Positions 55,589-64,000 of a stretch of DNA of 64,000 nt are shown here, in pieces. The notes under the pieces are model-generated. The model saw nothing but the letters and a program-made list of their open reading frames with translations. It was not told the origin of the DNA and did not search any database. Where the stretch lies: the NCBI RefSeq assembly GCF_902167145.1, contig NC_050097.1, positions 230,969,034 through 231,033,033 of the forward strand, given 5' to 3'. Origin of the DNA: Zea mays (taxonomy: Eukaryota > Streptophyta > Magnoliopsida > Poales > Poaceae). A program made the position numbers and the translations under genes. How positions within the stretch are numbered: position 1 is the first letter of the stretch; each line of letters begins with the position of its first letter.

Positions 55589-56032
55589 TCATGAGAACCT
55601 GCTGGGACCTATGGAGGGCATCGCGTTGGTGTGCTTCATGGATCGGGTGGATCGGAGTCGCTGGTGACTGGGACACTCTTGCCAGCACGTCTTCTGGTCA
55701 GGCCAGCACGGCAAGCCAGGTAAAGTGAAGCAGCAGTAATAGCTCTTGTAACCGGCGCACTGAGCCTTCAAACACAATTTGACGTTTATGTCGCTGCTTC
55801 CCAACATCGTCTTCTCTCTGTCCGGCGGCGGCCACCGGAGACCGCTAGCCGGTGTCGTCTCCACGTCATGGCCGCCAGCAATCGCTGCACTTCACTGCAT
55901 CAATTTTTTCTTCTAAATTGAATATGAATAACAATCATATGATGGGGTTCACGTACCACAATTTGTAGCGAACACGAGACATGTCATCATCAGAATGGCG
56001 AGGAGAACCAGCGTCAGCCTCTTCGCATTCAT
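55589..56032 (-). CDS. Secreted cysteine-rich peptide, MEG1/ESF1-like, two exons, 123 aa
   Basis: Exon 1 (56032-55957) encodes a clear signal peptide (MNAKRLTLVLLAILMMTCLV then FA). It ends in phase 1 at a consensus donor (G/GTACGT). Exon 2 (55884-55589) follows a 72-nt intron ending GTGCAG and restores the frame exactly. A short linker (GGHDVETTPASG) leads to a cysteine domain at residues 63-96, C-x4-C-x7-CC-x7-C-x6-C-x3-C (KLCLKAQC, YYCCFTLPGLPC, CWQEC), then a basic tail. Leader, TPA-type linker, the YCC core and the closing C-x3-C resemble the MEG/ESF1 peptides, which signal in maize transfer cells and Arabidopsis embryo surroundings. Tyr replaces the Cys of the usual CYCC, so family membership is inference. 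The product would be exported to the apoplast. Each exon is too small for an ordinary ORF scan to reveal the gene whole. An alternative short protein could start inside exon 2 at a non-ATG codon, but it would lack the leader. Confidence 0.72.
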
Positions 56033-56096
56033 CTCTCCTTGGTCGATACACCAGTGTATGCGAAGCGACTTATCGATGAATAATCGAGCACACAAC

Positions 56097-56104
56097 TATA
56101 TATG
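56097..56104 (-). promoter_or_regulatory. TATA box of the peptide gene
   Basis: Minus-strand CATATATAG lies 65-72 nt before the ATG at 56032, the normal plant spacing, and supports the gene model. Confidence 0.55.
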
Positions 56105-56130
56105 CTAAGGGCTTACGTCATGTTATATAA

Positions 56131-56640
56131 AGCATTAATAAGGAATAAAGCATTAATAAGGAATATATATGTAAAGCATTAAATCATTAAATTACTGATG
56201 ATAGATGTGCACCAAATTAATAAGGAATATATATGTAAAGCATTAAATCATTTTATATATCATGTCCGAAGGATACACACACAATACATATGATAGATAG
56301 GCACCAAATTAAAAATATATATGGTATCGGCTATTATATCATTTCATACACCCCAAAGATGCACACAGTCGGTACAGATGTATAGATGATAGATGGGCAC
56401 CAAATTAATACTCTCTTTGTTCCAAATTAGTATTCGTTTTAGTTCTTGGTTTTTATGTTTATGGTTAAATAAATGATGATGAATTTTAACACATATATAA
56501 AACATATACATCAAATATTTTATAAATTATTAATTATCTAAAATGAATCTTAATTTAGGATGGAGGAAAAGTACGTCATTTATACATCCAAATTCCAAAG
56601 GATGCACATGATAGATGGGCACCAAATTAATAAGTTAATA
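56131..56640. repeat. Dispersed short repeats upstream of the peptide gene
   Basis: GATGGGCACCAAATTAATA-like words recur near 56201, 56294, 56390 and 56612. TAAGGAATATATATGTAAAGC with CATTAAATCATT occurs at about 56155 and 56220. They look like an old local duplication in the upstream region. Confidence 0.65.
56411..56571. mobile_element. Stowaway-like MITE
   Basis: It runs from TACTCTCTTTGTTCCAAATT to (inverted) TACTTTTCCTCCATCCTAAATT, with TA at both borders, about 160 bp. It interrupts the repeats above. Confidence 0.65.
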
Positions 56641-56643
56641 ACT

Positions 56644-57027
56644 ATAGCCAAGATGGAAACAAATAATGTGCAATTATTTTCAGGTTACGTAGATGCGGTT
56701 TTTACTATTGCTACGTAATTATGATATACTAAGTTGATTGGTGCATGATTTGTGTATCAGTTAGGATAGGAGCAATGATGCTGATTGAAACGTTTTATTT
56801 TTAATAAGTAACTTTTGTGTCAAAATTAGTGTTTTATTATTGTAGACAAGATGGATACAAATAATGTGCAATTATTTTCAGCTTACGTTAGAGTTCCATG
56901 GAATATGTTAATCAAATGCAGTTTTTACTGTTGCAAATTGTCTTGAATCGTAATTATGATCTACTAGTTTGATTGGTGCATGATTTGTGTACCAGTTAGG
57001 ATAGGATTAATGATGCTAATTGAAATG
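56644..57027. repeat. Direct duplication (two copies of about 150-180 bp)
   Basis: GACAAGATGG.. at 56846-57027 repeats GCCAAGATGG.. at 56644-56790, sharing AATAATGTGCAATTATTTTC, GTAATTATGATNTACTA and TTGGTGCATGATTTGTGTA. The copies are separated by about 55 bp. Confidence 0.8.
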
Positions 57028-57360
57028 AACATGCACCACTAGAGTCTAGAGACGACATATTTGCCGAGTGCCAAAGCTACTCGACAAACAATCAAATGCA
57101 CTCGGCCAATCTTTTGCCGAGTGTCAATAGTGATACACATATATGGCATTCTAGATTTTAAATTTTTAAAAATATAAACTTAAAATGTATGTTTAAACTT
57201 TAAATAAATTCAAATAAAATAGTTCATTGATAAAGTTGTGCATTGTATCCAAAACATCTCAGATCATTTGTTTGAACTTAAAATAATATTTTTCTGCCAT
57301 AATTTTTTTGATAAAAACTTCTCAACTATAAAGTTGTAGAATGTACCGAGAGTTACAATT

Positions 57361-57582
57361 GTCCACATGTCATGATATCATATGTAGATGCTGTGATAAA
57401 AAATTGAGAATGTTTTGAGAAAGTTGTGACACACTATGTGTAGAAATCTAAGTGGCCTACACATGAAATCATAGAGTATCAATGTAGATCGGCTAGGTTT
57501 CTACACATAGTGCGTCACAACTTTATCAAAACATTCTCAAATTTTATCACAGCCTCTACATATGATATCATGACTTGTGGAC
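57361..57582. repeat. Long inverted repeat, two arms of about 88 bp, 45-nt loop
   Basis: GTCCACATGTCATGATATCA..ACACTATGTGTAGAAA (57361-57449) is repeated in inverse (57495-57582) with few mismatches. The transcript would fold into a long hairpin. Confidence 0.88.
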
Positions 57583-58835
57583 AAGTTTCATGATTTTCTG
57601 ACATTTTTTGTTTTATACATTTTTTAAACAACTTGATGGCAAGTTCACGGCCATGTTTAGTGAGCATGGTGCTCGAAAATTCCGGTCTGCTCTTGAAATC
57701 AGTCGTAACTCGTAACTTGTATTACCTAACATGAATATCATTTTTGCATTCACAGTTTTCTATTTTTCGAGTGACTTGCAGTTCAAATCTTAATTATCCA
57801 AGTAAATTCAATTAAACGAACTAAATCTAATAGTTATATCAAACACTTCTATAACTGTGCCAAAATGGAACATTTAAATCTACATAGTGTAGGAATATAC
57901 CACAAAAAGTTTGGTTAGAAAAGGAAAAAATATACTTTGACGAGTGTCCAAAGATGGCACTCGGCAAAGTATAGTTTGCCGAGTGTAATCCGGGTTGCCA
58001 AGTGCCCGCGATCTGGCACTGAGCAAAGTGTATTTTTAAATTAAAAAAAAACTTTGCCGAGTGTCAGATCACGGGCACTCGGCAAATTCTGTTAACATAG
58101 CCCGGACTGGCTTCTTCTTCACTTCCCTTTTCATTCCCTTCGCGCCGCCACAACCGCCGTGTCCTCACCACAGCCGCCGTCGCGCCCCCACGCCGTGGGC
58201 CACCACCGCCGCCGCGCCCCTACGCCGTCGCCCCACGCTGCCAGCTCCTTCCTGCTCCTGGGCCGCCGCTCACCGTGGTGACCGCCCAACGCTGCCGCGC
58301 CCAAACGCCGGCAAGCCCGCCCGCCACGTCCCCACGCCATCGTGCTCGCGCCCTTCGTCGTCGTGCACCATCCACGCCGAGCACCAAGGTACATACTGAT
58401 TTTGAGCTCTTTGTTGCTAAATATTGTGTCACAGAGGTTTGCTTGTTGTGAAATAGAGGTAGGTATTTTTGTGTGTGATTGTGAATTTTGAAATAGAGGA
58501 AAGATAATTGTTTTTAGAGGTCACTTTACATGCGTTAGCTAAGTCTTGTACTTGTACAAAACATGAGGGCTCACTTACATCCTTGGTTTTTAGATTACCT
58601 ATTGCGCATAGCGAGATATATGTGCCAATTATACTAGTGCGGAATCTAACATCGATGATCTCATTGATATGATTGTGAGAACAAAGATGTTTATGTGGTT
58701 ATTGAGGCATTGATGTATATGTGTGGATGTCAGCATCGTGCTGCTACTTTTATTTGCAGGTTTTGGACACCTCCCCGTGTAGGGGAGGTGCTACCGAAAT
58801 TTTTTGTTGATAGGCTTCTATTAATTTTTTAGAGG

Positions 58836-58903
58836 ATGGAGGACCGTGAGTGGATGTACACGGGTCGTGTAGGAAGGAATGATGTCACCCCTGAATGGAT
58901 TAG
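58836..58903 (+). pseudogene. N terminus of a CACTA transposase, interrupted
   Basis: MEDREWMYTGRVGRNDVTPE-WI is the start of the transposase-associated domain of plant CACTA TNP2-type proteins. After the ATT AG at 58903 the LTR text TGTCGGCG begins, so the protein is cut after about 22 residues. Confidence 0.7.
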
Positions 58904-60184
58904 TGTCGGCGTTTCGGACCCAGGGGTCCCTGGACCGACGAGTAAATTTGTCGCTACGTGCCCCTGCCCAGATGGGTTGGCGCGAGATGGAACACAAGGG
59001 GAAAACGCGGCTCGTATTATCTCGCACCAGGGGGTGCTCGTAGTAGTGGTTACAAGCGTTCGCGAGAGAGAGAGAGTGAGCCTGTTTGTTTTGCTCGTCC
59101 CTCCGCGCGACCCTCCGTATGAAGGCCCTGGACCTCCCTTTTATAGATGCAAGGAGAGGGTCCGGATGTACAATGGGGGGTGTAGCTAGGCGCTAACGTG
59201 TCTGGCAGGGGAGTGCCTGAGCCCTGTGTACATGCCAACGTGGTTGTCGGAGAGGTGCTAGAGCCCTGTGTACGCGATAACGTGGCCGTCGGAGAAGTGC
59301 CTGAGCCCTGTAGAGGCGCAGCTGGCGGTGCTGCTGGAATCCTGCTGACGTCTCCTTGCTTCCGTAGGGGGCTGAGAGCCACCGTCGTCATGGACGCACG
59401 CGGGGAGCCATCATTACCTGTTACCGGGACGAGCCAGATGGGACGCTGGTCTTGTTCCCTCGTAGCCTGAGCTAGCTAGGGGAGGGTAATAATGTATCCC
59501 TTGTGGCGCGGTCGGTCCGAGCCTAAGGTCGGGCGAGGCGGAGACTTCTCCTGAGGCCGAGGCCGGGGTCGGGCGAGGACGTGCTTCCTCCCGAGGCCGA
59601 GGCTGAGGCCGAGTCTTGGGGTCGGGCGAGGCGGAGACCTCCTCCTAAGGCCGACGCCTAAGGTCAGGCGAGACGGAGCTTCCTGTTGCGCCCGAGGCTG
59701 AACTTGCTGTTGTCAGCCTTGCCCGGGTGGCTGGCACAACAGTCGGAGCGGGGTGAGCAGCGCTGTTTTCCTGTCAGATCGGTCAGTGAAAGGGCGAAGT
59801 GACTGCGGTCACTTCGACCTTGCCGACTGAGACACGCGTGTCAGGATAAGGTGTCAGGCGATCCTCGCATTGAATGCGCCTGTGATACGGTCGGTTGGAG
59901 AGGCGATTTGGCCAAGGTTGCTTCTTGACGAAGCCTGCCCGAGCTGGGCCTCGGGCGTGCCGAGGGTGCGCCCACTGCCTGAGGAGGCCCTCGGGCGAGA
60001 CGTAACTTCGTCCGGGACTACAGTTCCCGCCCGAGGCTGGGCTCGGGCGAGGTGAGATCGCGTCCCTTTGGTAGACGAAGCCTTGACCTGAACCGTGCCC
60101 ATCAGTCTTTGCGGTTTGTGCTGATGGTGGTTACCAGCCGTGTTTTAGGAGTGTTGGGGGTACCCCTAATTATGGTACCTGACA
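58904..60184 (-). repeat. 3' LTR of the minus-strand Ty3 element
   Basis: 1281 bp. Read on the minus strand it runs from TGTCAGGTACCATAATTAGG to CCGAAACGCCGACA, with a TATA box (CTATAAAAGGG, near 59137-59147). GC-rich CGGGCGAGG arrays lie at 59520-59700. Confidence 0.88.
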
Positions 60185-60200
60185 GTAGCCCCCGAGCCTC
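60185..60200 (-). other. Polypurine tract
   Basis: Minus-strand GAGGCTCGGGGGCTAC directly before the LTR, identical to the tract at 11022-11037. Confidence 0.7.
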
Positions 60201-60899
60201 GAAGGGAGTGTTGGTACTCGCTTGGAGGCTTTGCCGCACGTTTTTGCGAGGGGACCGACCTTTCTCGGTTATACTTTGTTCTGGTGGGTGCGCGCGAGCG
60301 CACCCGCCGTGTGTAGCCCCCGAGGCCTCGGAGGAGTGGTTTGACTCTTCTGAGGTCTTAATGCCTTTCGTGATGCCTCGGCCGGCCTGGTTGTTCCCTC
60401 ATGCGACCTGATTGTAGCCCGGGTGCATGGTCGGGTCCCAAGTTTTTAGGCTGGTTTGTTGACGCTGTCAACGGTTTGGCCGTAGCCGGGTTGCGAGAGC
60501 AGCCCCCGAGCCTCTGCACGGAGCGAGAGGATGATGAAGGACCGTCTCGACTTTTATCATACGCCCCTTCGTCGCCTTTCCGCAAGGAGGAAGGGGGGGA
60601 AGCGCCATGTTGCCCTCGGAGGGTGCCGAACATGGTGTCTCCAGTGAGTTGCTAACGGGTGATCCGAGTGGATGCCCGTGCCCCGTTCGATAAGGGTCGA
60701 CTAGTGACCCAGAGGCACGCTCCAAAAGTACCTGCTGGTGATTTGTCGGACCCGGACCCGTTCAATAGGGTCCGAGGGCTCGATGCCTCCCTCTGGTGGG
60801 ATTCCGTTACAAAATGTCCTAGGGTACCTCGGGAGCGTAGCCCGAGCCTCGGCCATGTAACGGACGTACCCAGAGTCATCCCTCGCTCTGCATGTTCTG

Positions 60900-61115
60900 G
60901 GGCGGCTGTCGAATCCTTCCGAGGGGCCAGCCTTCGAACCCCTGATCAATAGTGGGCGCGGAGCCCGAGTGCTCTGAGGCGGCTGTCGAACCCTTCCGAG
61001 GGGCCAGCCTTCGAACCCCCGATCAGTAATGAGCTTGAAGCCCGAGTGCTCTGAGGCGGCTGTCAAACCCTTCCGAGGGGCCAGCCTTCGAACCCCTGAT
61101 CAGTAATGGGCTCGG
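60900..61115 (-). repeat. About 77-bp tandem repeat, near three copies
   Basis: Units of CTTCGAACCCC(T/C)GATCA..GAGGCGGCTGTC recur near 60943, 61021 and 61098. This is the inverse of the 10101-10310 repeat. Confidence 0.8.
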
Positions 61116-61493
61116 GGCCCGCTTCCTTCGCGGAGAAGGATCCCTTTCGAAATATCCCCATTCCTGGTCCCTGTAGCAAGAGAGAGAAAGGGGAAGAGGA
61201 AAAGGATATGAATTTAAACGATGTGGCACACCTTTTTTGACGCGGTCATCATGGCGGAGGTGAAACGACGCCCGCTTCGCCTGCCAAAGGTGTCGCTTGC
61301 CCTGCCGAGGAGTTAATGCGACGGGACGGGCGATTCGCGGGGCGACGTTCGTGTTCTTGGATTGTCTTGTCCTCACTCCAGCACGACGCCTCCGCGCGGA
61401 GCTCGGTGCCTGCCCGTCCGCGAGGACTTGAGTGGGGATCTGCCGGTGCAGGCTGGGGCGGTCGCCATTCGTTGGTGTAGCGCTGGCGCGTAG

Positions 61494-62391
61494 GTGGCTG
61501 CTGTCGTCGGTGCTGAGGTGGTGGTTGCCCGAGGAGGTTTCTCCGCCGACGAGACCGTCGGCGCCACCCGCGGTCAGACCTCTGGCTCTTTGGCTTTGAC
61601 GGCTTGTCCTCACCCCTCGAGTGGGGACGTGGGCGAGGGCCTTCTTACAACAGTGTTTGCCCTGAGGTCATCGCTGCTGCTGTTTAGCCGCCCGAGGCGG
61701 AGGTCGTTGCCGCTGCTGATGGAGCGGTCGCCGGCGAGCCACCCGGAGTTTGTTGTCTCGCAGGCCCTCTGGTGTAGATGTTGTTCATACCCGCGGGAGT
61801 GGAACCGGAGTCCCGTTCGTAATGGTACCCTGAGTATGGGTGTTTTTTCATTGTGGCTGTTGAGGCCTGAACATCTGGGTATTTGAGTGTAATACTATGT
61901 TTCTTCCTCATTTCGAGCACTAGGACTCGCCTGTCGGCTAGCTGAGCCGCTTAACCGAGCGTGAGTTGCTTTGCGCGGAAGGTGACGAGTGAGGTATCTG
62001 TATCCCGGAGGCGTAGGAGTCCCTCGGCTCGGTCGGCCTTGCTGCTCAAGGCTTCTCTTGCTCAGTTTTAGAACCTTCGGCCGCTCTGCGATGAGCTGGA
62101 GCTAGAGGCAGCGGTGTCGGCGTGGACAAAGGCGGAGTCGGCTCGAAAAGAGGCTTCGTCGGCCTGGGAGCAGGTGGCTTCCCAGGCCGAGGAGGTGCAG
62201 CAGCGGCGGCTGGAGCTTGGCTAGGTCGTCCGCGAGCGGGACCAATCCCGGAGTCACGTCGCCGAGGCCGGGAGCCGGGCTGAGGCCCTCGGGGGACAGC
62301 TGACTATGGCTACGGAGCGGCTAGCCGGTGTGTCTGCTCGGGCCGGAACCCTTGCGGAGAACCTGGTCATGAGGGCCCGAGCACGGTGCTA
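61494..62391 (+). pseudogene. Antisense ORF of the Ty3 element, coiled-coil fragment
   Basis: On the strand opposite to pol, between pol and the 3' LTR, one reading gives LELEAAVSAWTKAESARKEA.., SSAWEQVASQAEEVQQRRLE, then after a TAG VVRERDQSRSHVAEAGSRAE.. and LAENLVMRARARC-stop (about 62098-62391). This is an Ala/Glu/Arg heptad pattern. An open stretch at 61494-61886 lies upstream. Several grass Ty3 elements carry such antisense ORFs; function is not established. Internal stops make this copy defective. Confidence 0.5.
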
Positions 62392-63030
62392 GCATCCTCC
62401 TCCGAGGTGGAGATCCTTCCGCCCGAGTCGCCGTCCGGGCTGGGCCAGGATCTGCCGAGGGTGGAAACGTCGCCGAGGGTGCTGCTGCTCCCCCTGCCGA
62501 TGTCCGAACCTGCAAGAACAGTTTGTCTGTAGTATGCGTATGTTTTTTGCGACCGCTGGGGCCTAAACATTTTAACGCCGGATTATAAAGCTGTGTTTTC
62601 TTTCCTCTTGTTTCATGTGTTAGGACTTGTTTGATAGCAGAGTCCCTTGTCCGAGCGTGAGTTACTTTTCGCGGAAGGTGATGAGTGAGGTATCCGTATC
62701 CCATAGGCGTAGGAGTCCCTCGGCTCGGTCGGCCTTGCCGCTTACGTGTACTCTCGTCATTTTTAGGGTTCTGCTATCGAAGCAGTCGAAACAGCACGAA
62801 AGTCGTTCTGGCAGAAAAGTTTTCAAGCGTTAGGACTTGTTCGGCAGCAGAATCCCTCGTTTGAGCGTGAGTTACTTTTCGCGGAAGGTGATGAGTGAGG
62901 TATCTGTATCCCGGAGGCGTAGGAGTCCCTCGGCTCGTTCGGCCTTGCCGCTTACATGCACTCTCATCGTTTTTAGGACCCCGCTATCGAAGCAGTCGAA
63001 AAGCGCGAAAGACGTTCTGGCAAAAGACTT
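61921..63030 (+). repeat. Repeated segment with TAGGACTTG..GCGGAAGGTGATGAGTGAGG
   Basis: Copies start at 61921 (diverged), 62621 and 62831; the last two are tandem with a 210-bp period. Shared text includes GAGCGTGAGTTACTTTTCGC and GGCGTAGGAGTCCCTCGGCT. It explains the two similar small ORFs there. Confidence 0.85.
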
Positions 63031-63159
63031 TTCCGAGGAAAATTTTGACGCAAAGGGGGTTCCCCCTTCTAGCCCCCGAGAGAGGGTCGGGCTTTGCCGA
63101 GGCAAGGCTGATCCTTCCTTGACAGTTAGACCTTATTTATGTATGTAAAGAAAAACAAG

Positions 63160-63999
63160 GTGTATGAACGACTTGAAACATCTTAAGGGTAGAAGCGACG
63201 TAGCTGTTGGATGTTCCCAGTGTTGTTGTAGACCTCGCCTTGATCGTTGGCCAGTTTGTATGTTCCGGGCTTCAAAATCTTAGCGATGATGAACGACCCT
63301 TTTCAGGGAGGAGTAAGCTTGTGGTGCCCTCGGGCATCTTGTCGCAGCTGAAGTACCAAGTCTCCCACCTGGAAGCCTTGGGGCCGAACCCTTCGGGCGT
63401 GGTAGCGTCGCAGAGACTGCTGATACCATGCCGAGTGTAGTAAGGCCACGTCCCGAGCCTCTTCCAGCTGGTCCAATGAATCTTCTCGACTGGCCTGGTT
63501 GCCTCGGTCGTCGTACGCCTTTGTCCTCGGGGAACCGTATTCTAAGTCTGTGGGTAAGATAGCCTCGGCCCCATAGACTAGAAAGAACGGCGAGAAACCC
63601 GTGGCTCGGCGTCGTCCTCAGACTCCAGACCACCGAGGGTAGCTCTTTCATCCACCGCTTGCCAAACTTGTTGAGGTCATTGTAGATCCTCGGTTTAAGT
63701 CCTTGTAGAATCATACCGTTGGCACGCTCCACCTGCCCATTCGTCATGGGGTGAGCTACGGCGGCCCAGTCCACACGGATGTGGTGGTCCTCGCAGAAGT
63801 CCAGGAACTTCTTCCCAGTGAACTGTGTGCCATTGTCGGTGATGATGGAGTTCGGGACCCCAAAGCGATGGATGATGTTGGTGAAGAACGCCACTGCCTG
63901 CTCGGACCTGATGTTGGTTAAGGGTTGGACCTCGATCCACTTGGAGAATTTTTCGATGGCGACCAGCAGGTGAGAGAAGCCTCCGGGTGCCTTCTGCAA
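63160..63999 (-). pseudogene. Integrase fragment of the Ty3 element, frameshifted, cut by the window edge
   Basis: From 63999 down it reads QKAPGGFSHLLVAIEKFSKW.., FFTNIIHRFGVPNSIITDNG (second catalytic Asp in TDNGTQF), HHIRVDWAAVAHPMTNGQ then VERANGMILQG (catalytic Glu in GQVERANG), and PSVVWSLRTTPS. Just after SLRTTPS (about 63630) the frame is lost. Recognisable pol C-terminal text continues in other frames with stops to about 63160. The first catalytic Asp lies outside the window. Integrase would insert element cDNA in the nucleus; this copy is inactive. Confidence 0.9.
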
Positions 64000-64000
64000 G

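Larger units (their letters stand above)
57037..58903 (+). mobile_element. 5' part of a CACTA (En/Spm) transposon, cut by an LTR element
   Basis: It starts CACTAGAGTCTAGAGACG. Subterminal repeats TTTGCCGAGTG(T/C)C in both orientations follow at about 57059, 57086-57120 and 57938-58085, as in maize CACTA elements. A long hairpin lies at 57361-57582. A GC-rich leader (58100-58390, C/G-rich, many CCGCC words) ends in a probable intron. The transposase start codon is at 58836, and 68 nt later a Ty3 LTR begins. The 3' half is not visible in the window. Confidence 0.75.
58904..64000 (-). mobile_element. Third Ty3/gypsy element, minus strand, running off the window
   Basis: Minus-strand order from the window edge: integrase fragment (63999 to about 63630), frameshifted pol tail, 3' region with an antisense ORF and tandem repeats, polypurine tract, 3' LTR (60184-58904). 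The LTR ends TGTCAGG..CGCCGACA and the 77-bp repeats relate it to the 2.2-12.5 kb element, but the LTR text is clearly diverged, so it is a sister family. The 5' LTR and the rest of pol lie beyond 64000. Confidence 0.88.

Noticed and set aside
58061..58432. 112-aa plus-strand ORF and minus-strand mates
   Set aside because: Pro/Ala/Arg-rich reading of the GC-rich CACTA leader; no conserved motif.

Overview
This is a grass nuclear genome window, most likely maize (Zea mays) or a close Andropogoneae relative. The reasons are stacked LTR retrotransposons nested in one another, GC-rich Ty3-type LTRs with TGTCGG..CCGACA ends, Stowaway and Tourist MITEs, CACTA elements with GCCGAGTGTC subterminal repeats, hAT elements, and a plant NADPH oxidase with plant-style introns. 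The species is an inference. Nothing here is bacterial or organellar.

Layout. 0-2.2 kb: a decayed acidic ORF, a decayed hAT-like element and the last exon of a second RBOH copy. 2.23-12.52 kb: a complete Ty3 retrotransposon (perfect AATAA target duplication) with broken gag-pol and no integrase. 12.5-13.9 kb: a minus-strand CACTA-type Ulp1 peptidase remnant. 14.1-36.7 kb: a three-level nest. A Ty3 element (14145) is cut by a long-LTR element (19204), whose 5' LTR is split by a complete minus-strand copia/SIRE-like element with gag but no visible pol (19730-31455). The long-LTR element also carries an 825-bp hAT-like insertion. 36.7-38.1 kb: 3' end of another copia element. 38.1-43.7 kb: two Tourist MITEs and a multi-exon Ulp1/DUF1985-type pseudogene. 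44.11-48.49 kb: a full-length hAT transposon (perfect GAGAGATA duplication) whose transposase has one visible nonsense codon.

49.7-53.8 kb: the one clearly intact large host gene, an eight-exon RBOH (respiratory burst oxidase homologue, 880 aa) in perfect reading frame. It has an unusual in-frame repeat expansion between membrane helices and a Lys in place of the usual Glu in its canonical EF-hand. 54.3-55.3 kb: a long TA microsatellite, a terminal-inverted-repeat element that seems to have captured part of a ZIP metal transporter, and a hairpin MITE. 55.59-56.03 kb, minus strand: a two-exon gene for a secreted cysteine-rich peptide that resembles the MEG1/ESF1 family; this is the best candidate for a previously unannotated gene. 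57.0-58.9 kb: 5' part of a CACTA transposon, interrupted at the start of its transposase by a minus-strand Ty3 element that runs off the window (58.9-64 kb) and carries an antisense coiled-coil ORF and a frameshifted integrase.

The two host genes (RBOH and the peptide) sit about 2 kb apart in a small island between 49.7 and 56.1 kb; everything else is transposon-derived. The lone RBOH last exon at 2 kb suggests an old local duplication that retrotransposons later pushed about 50 kb apart.
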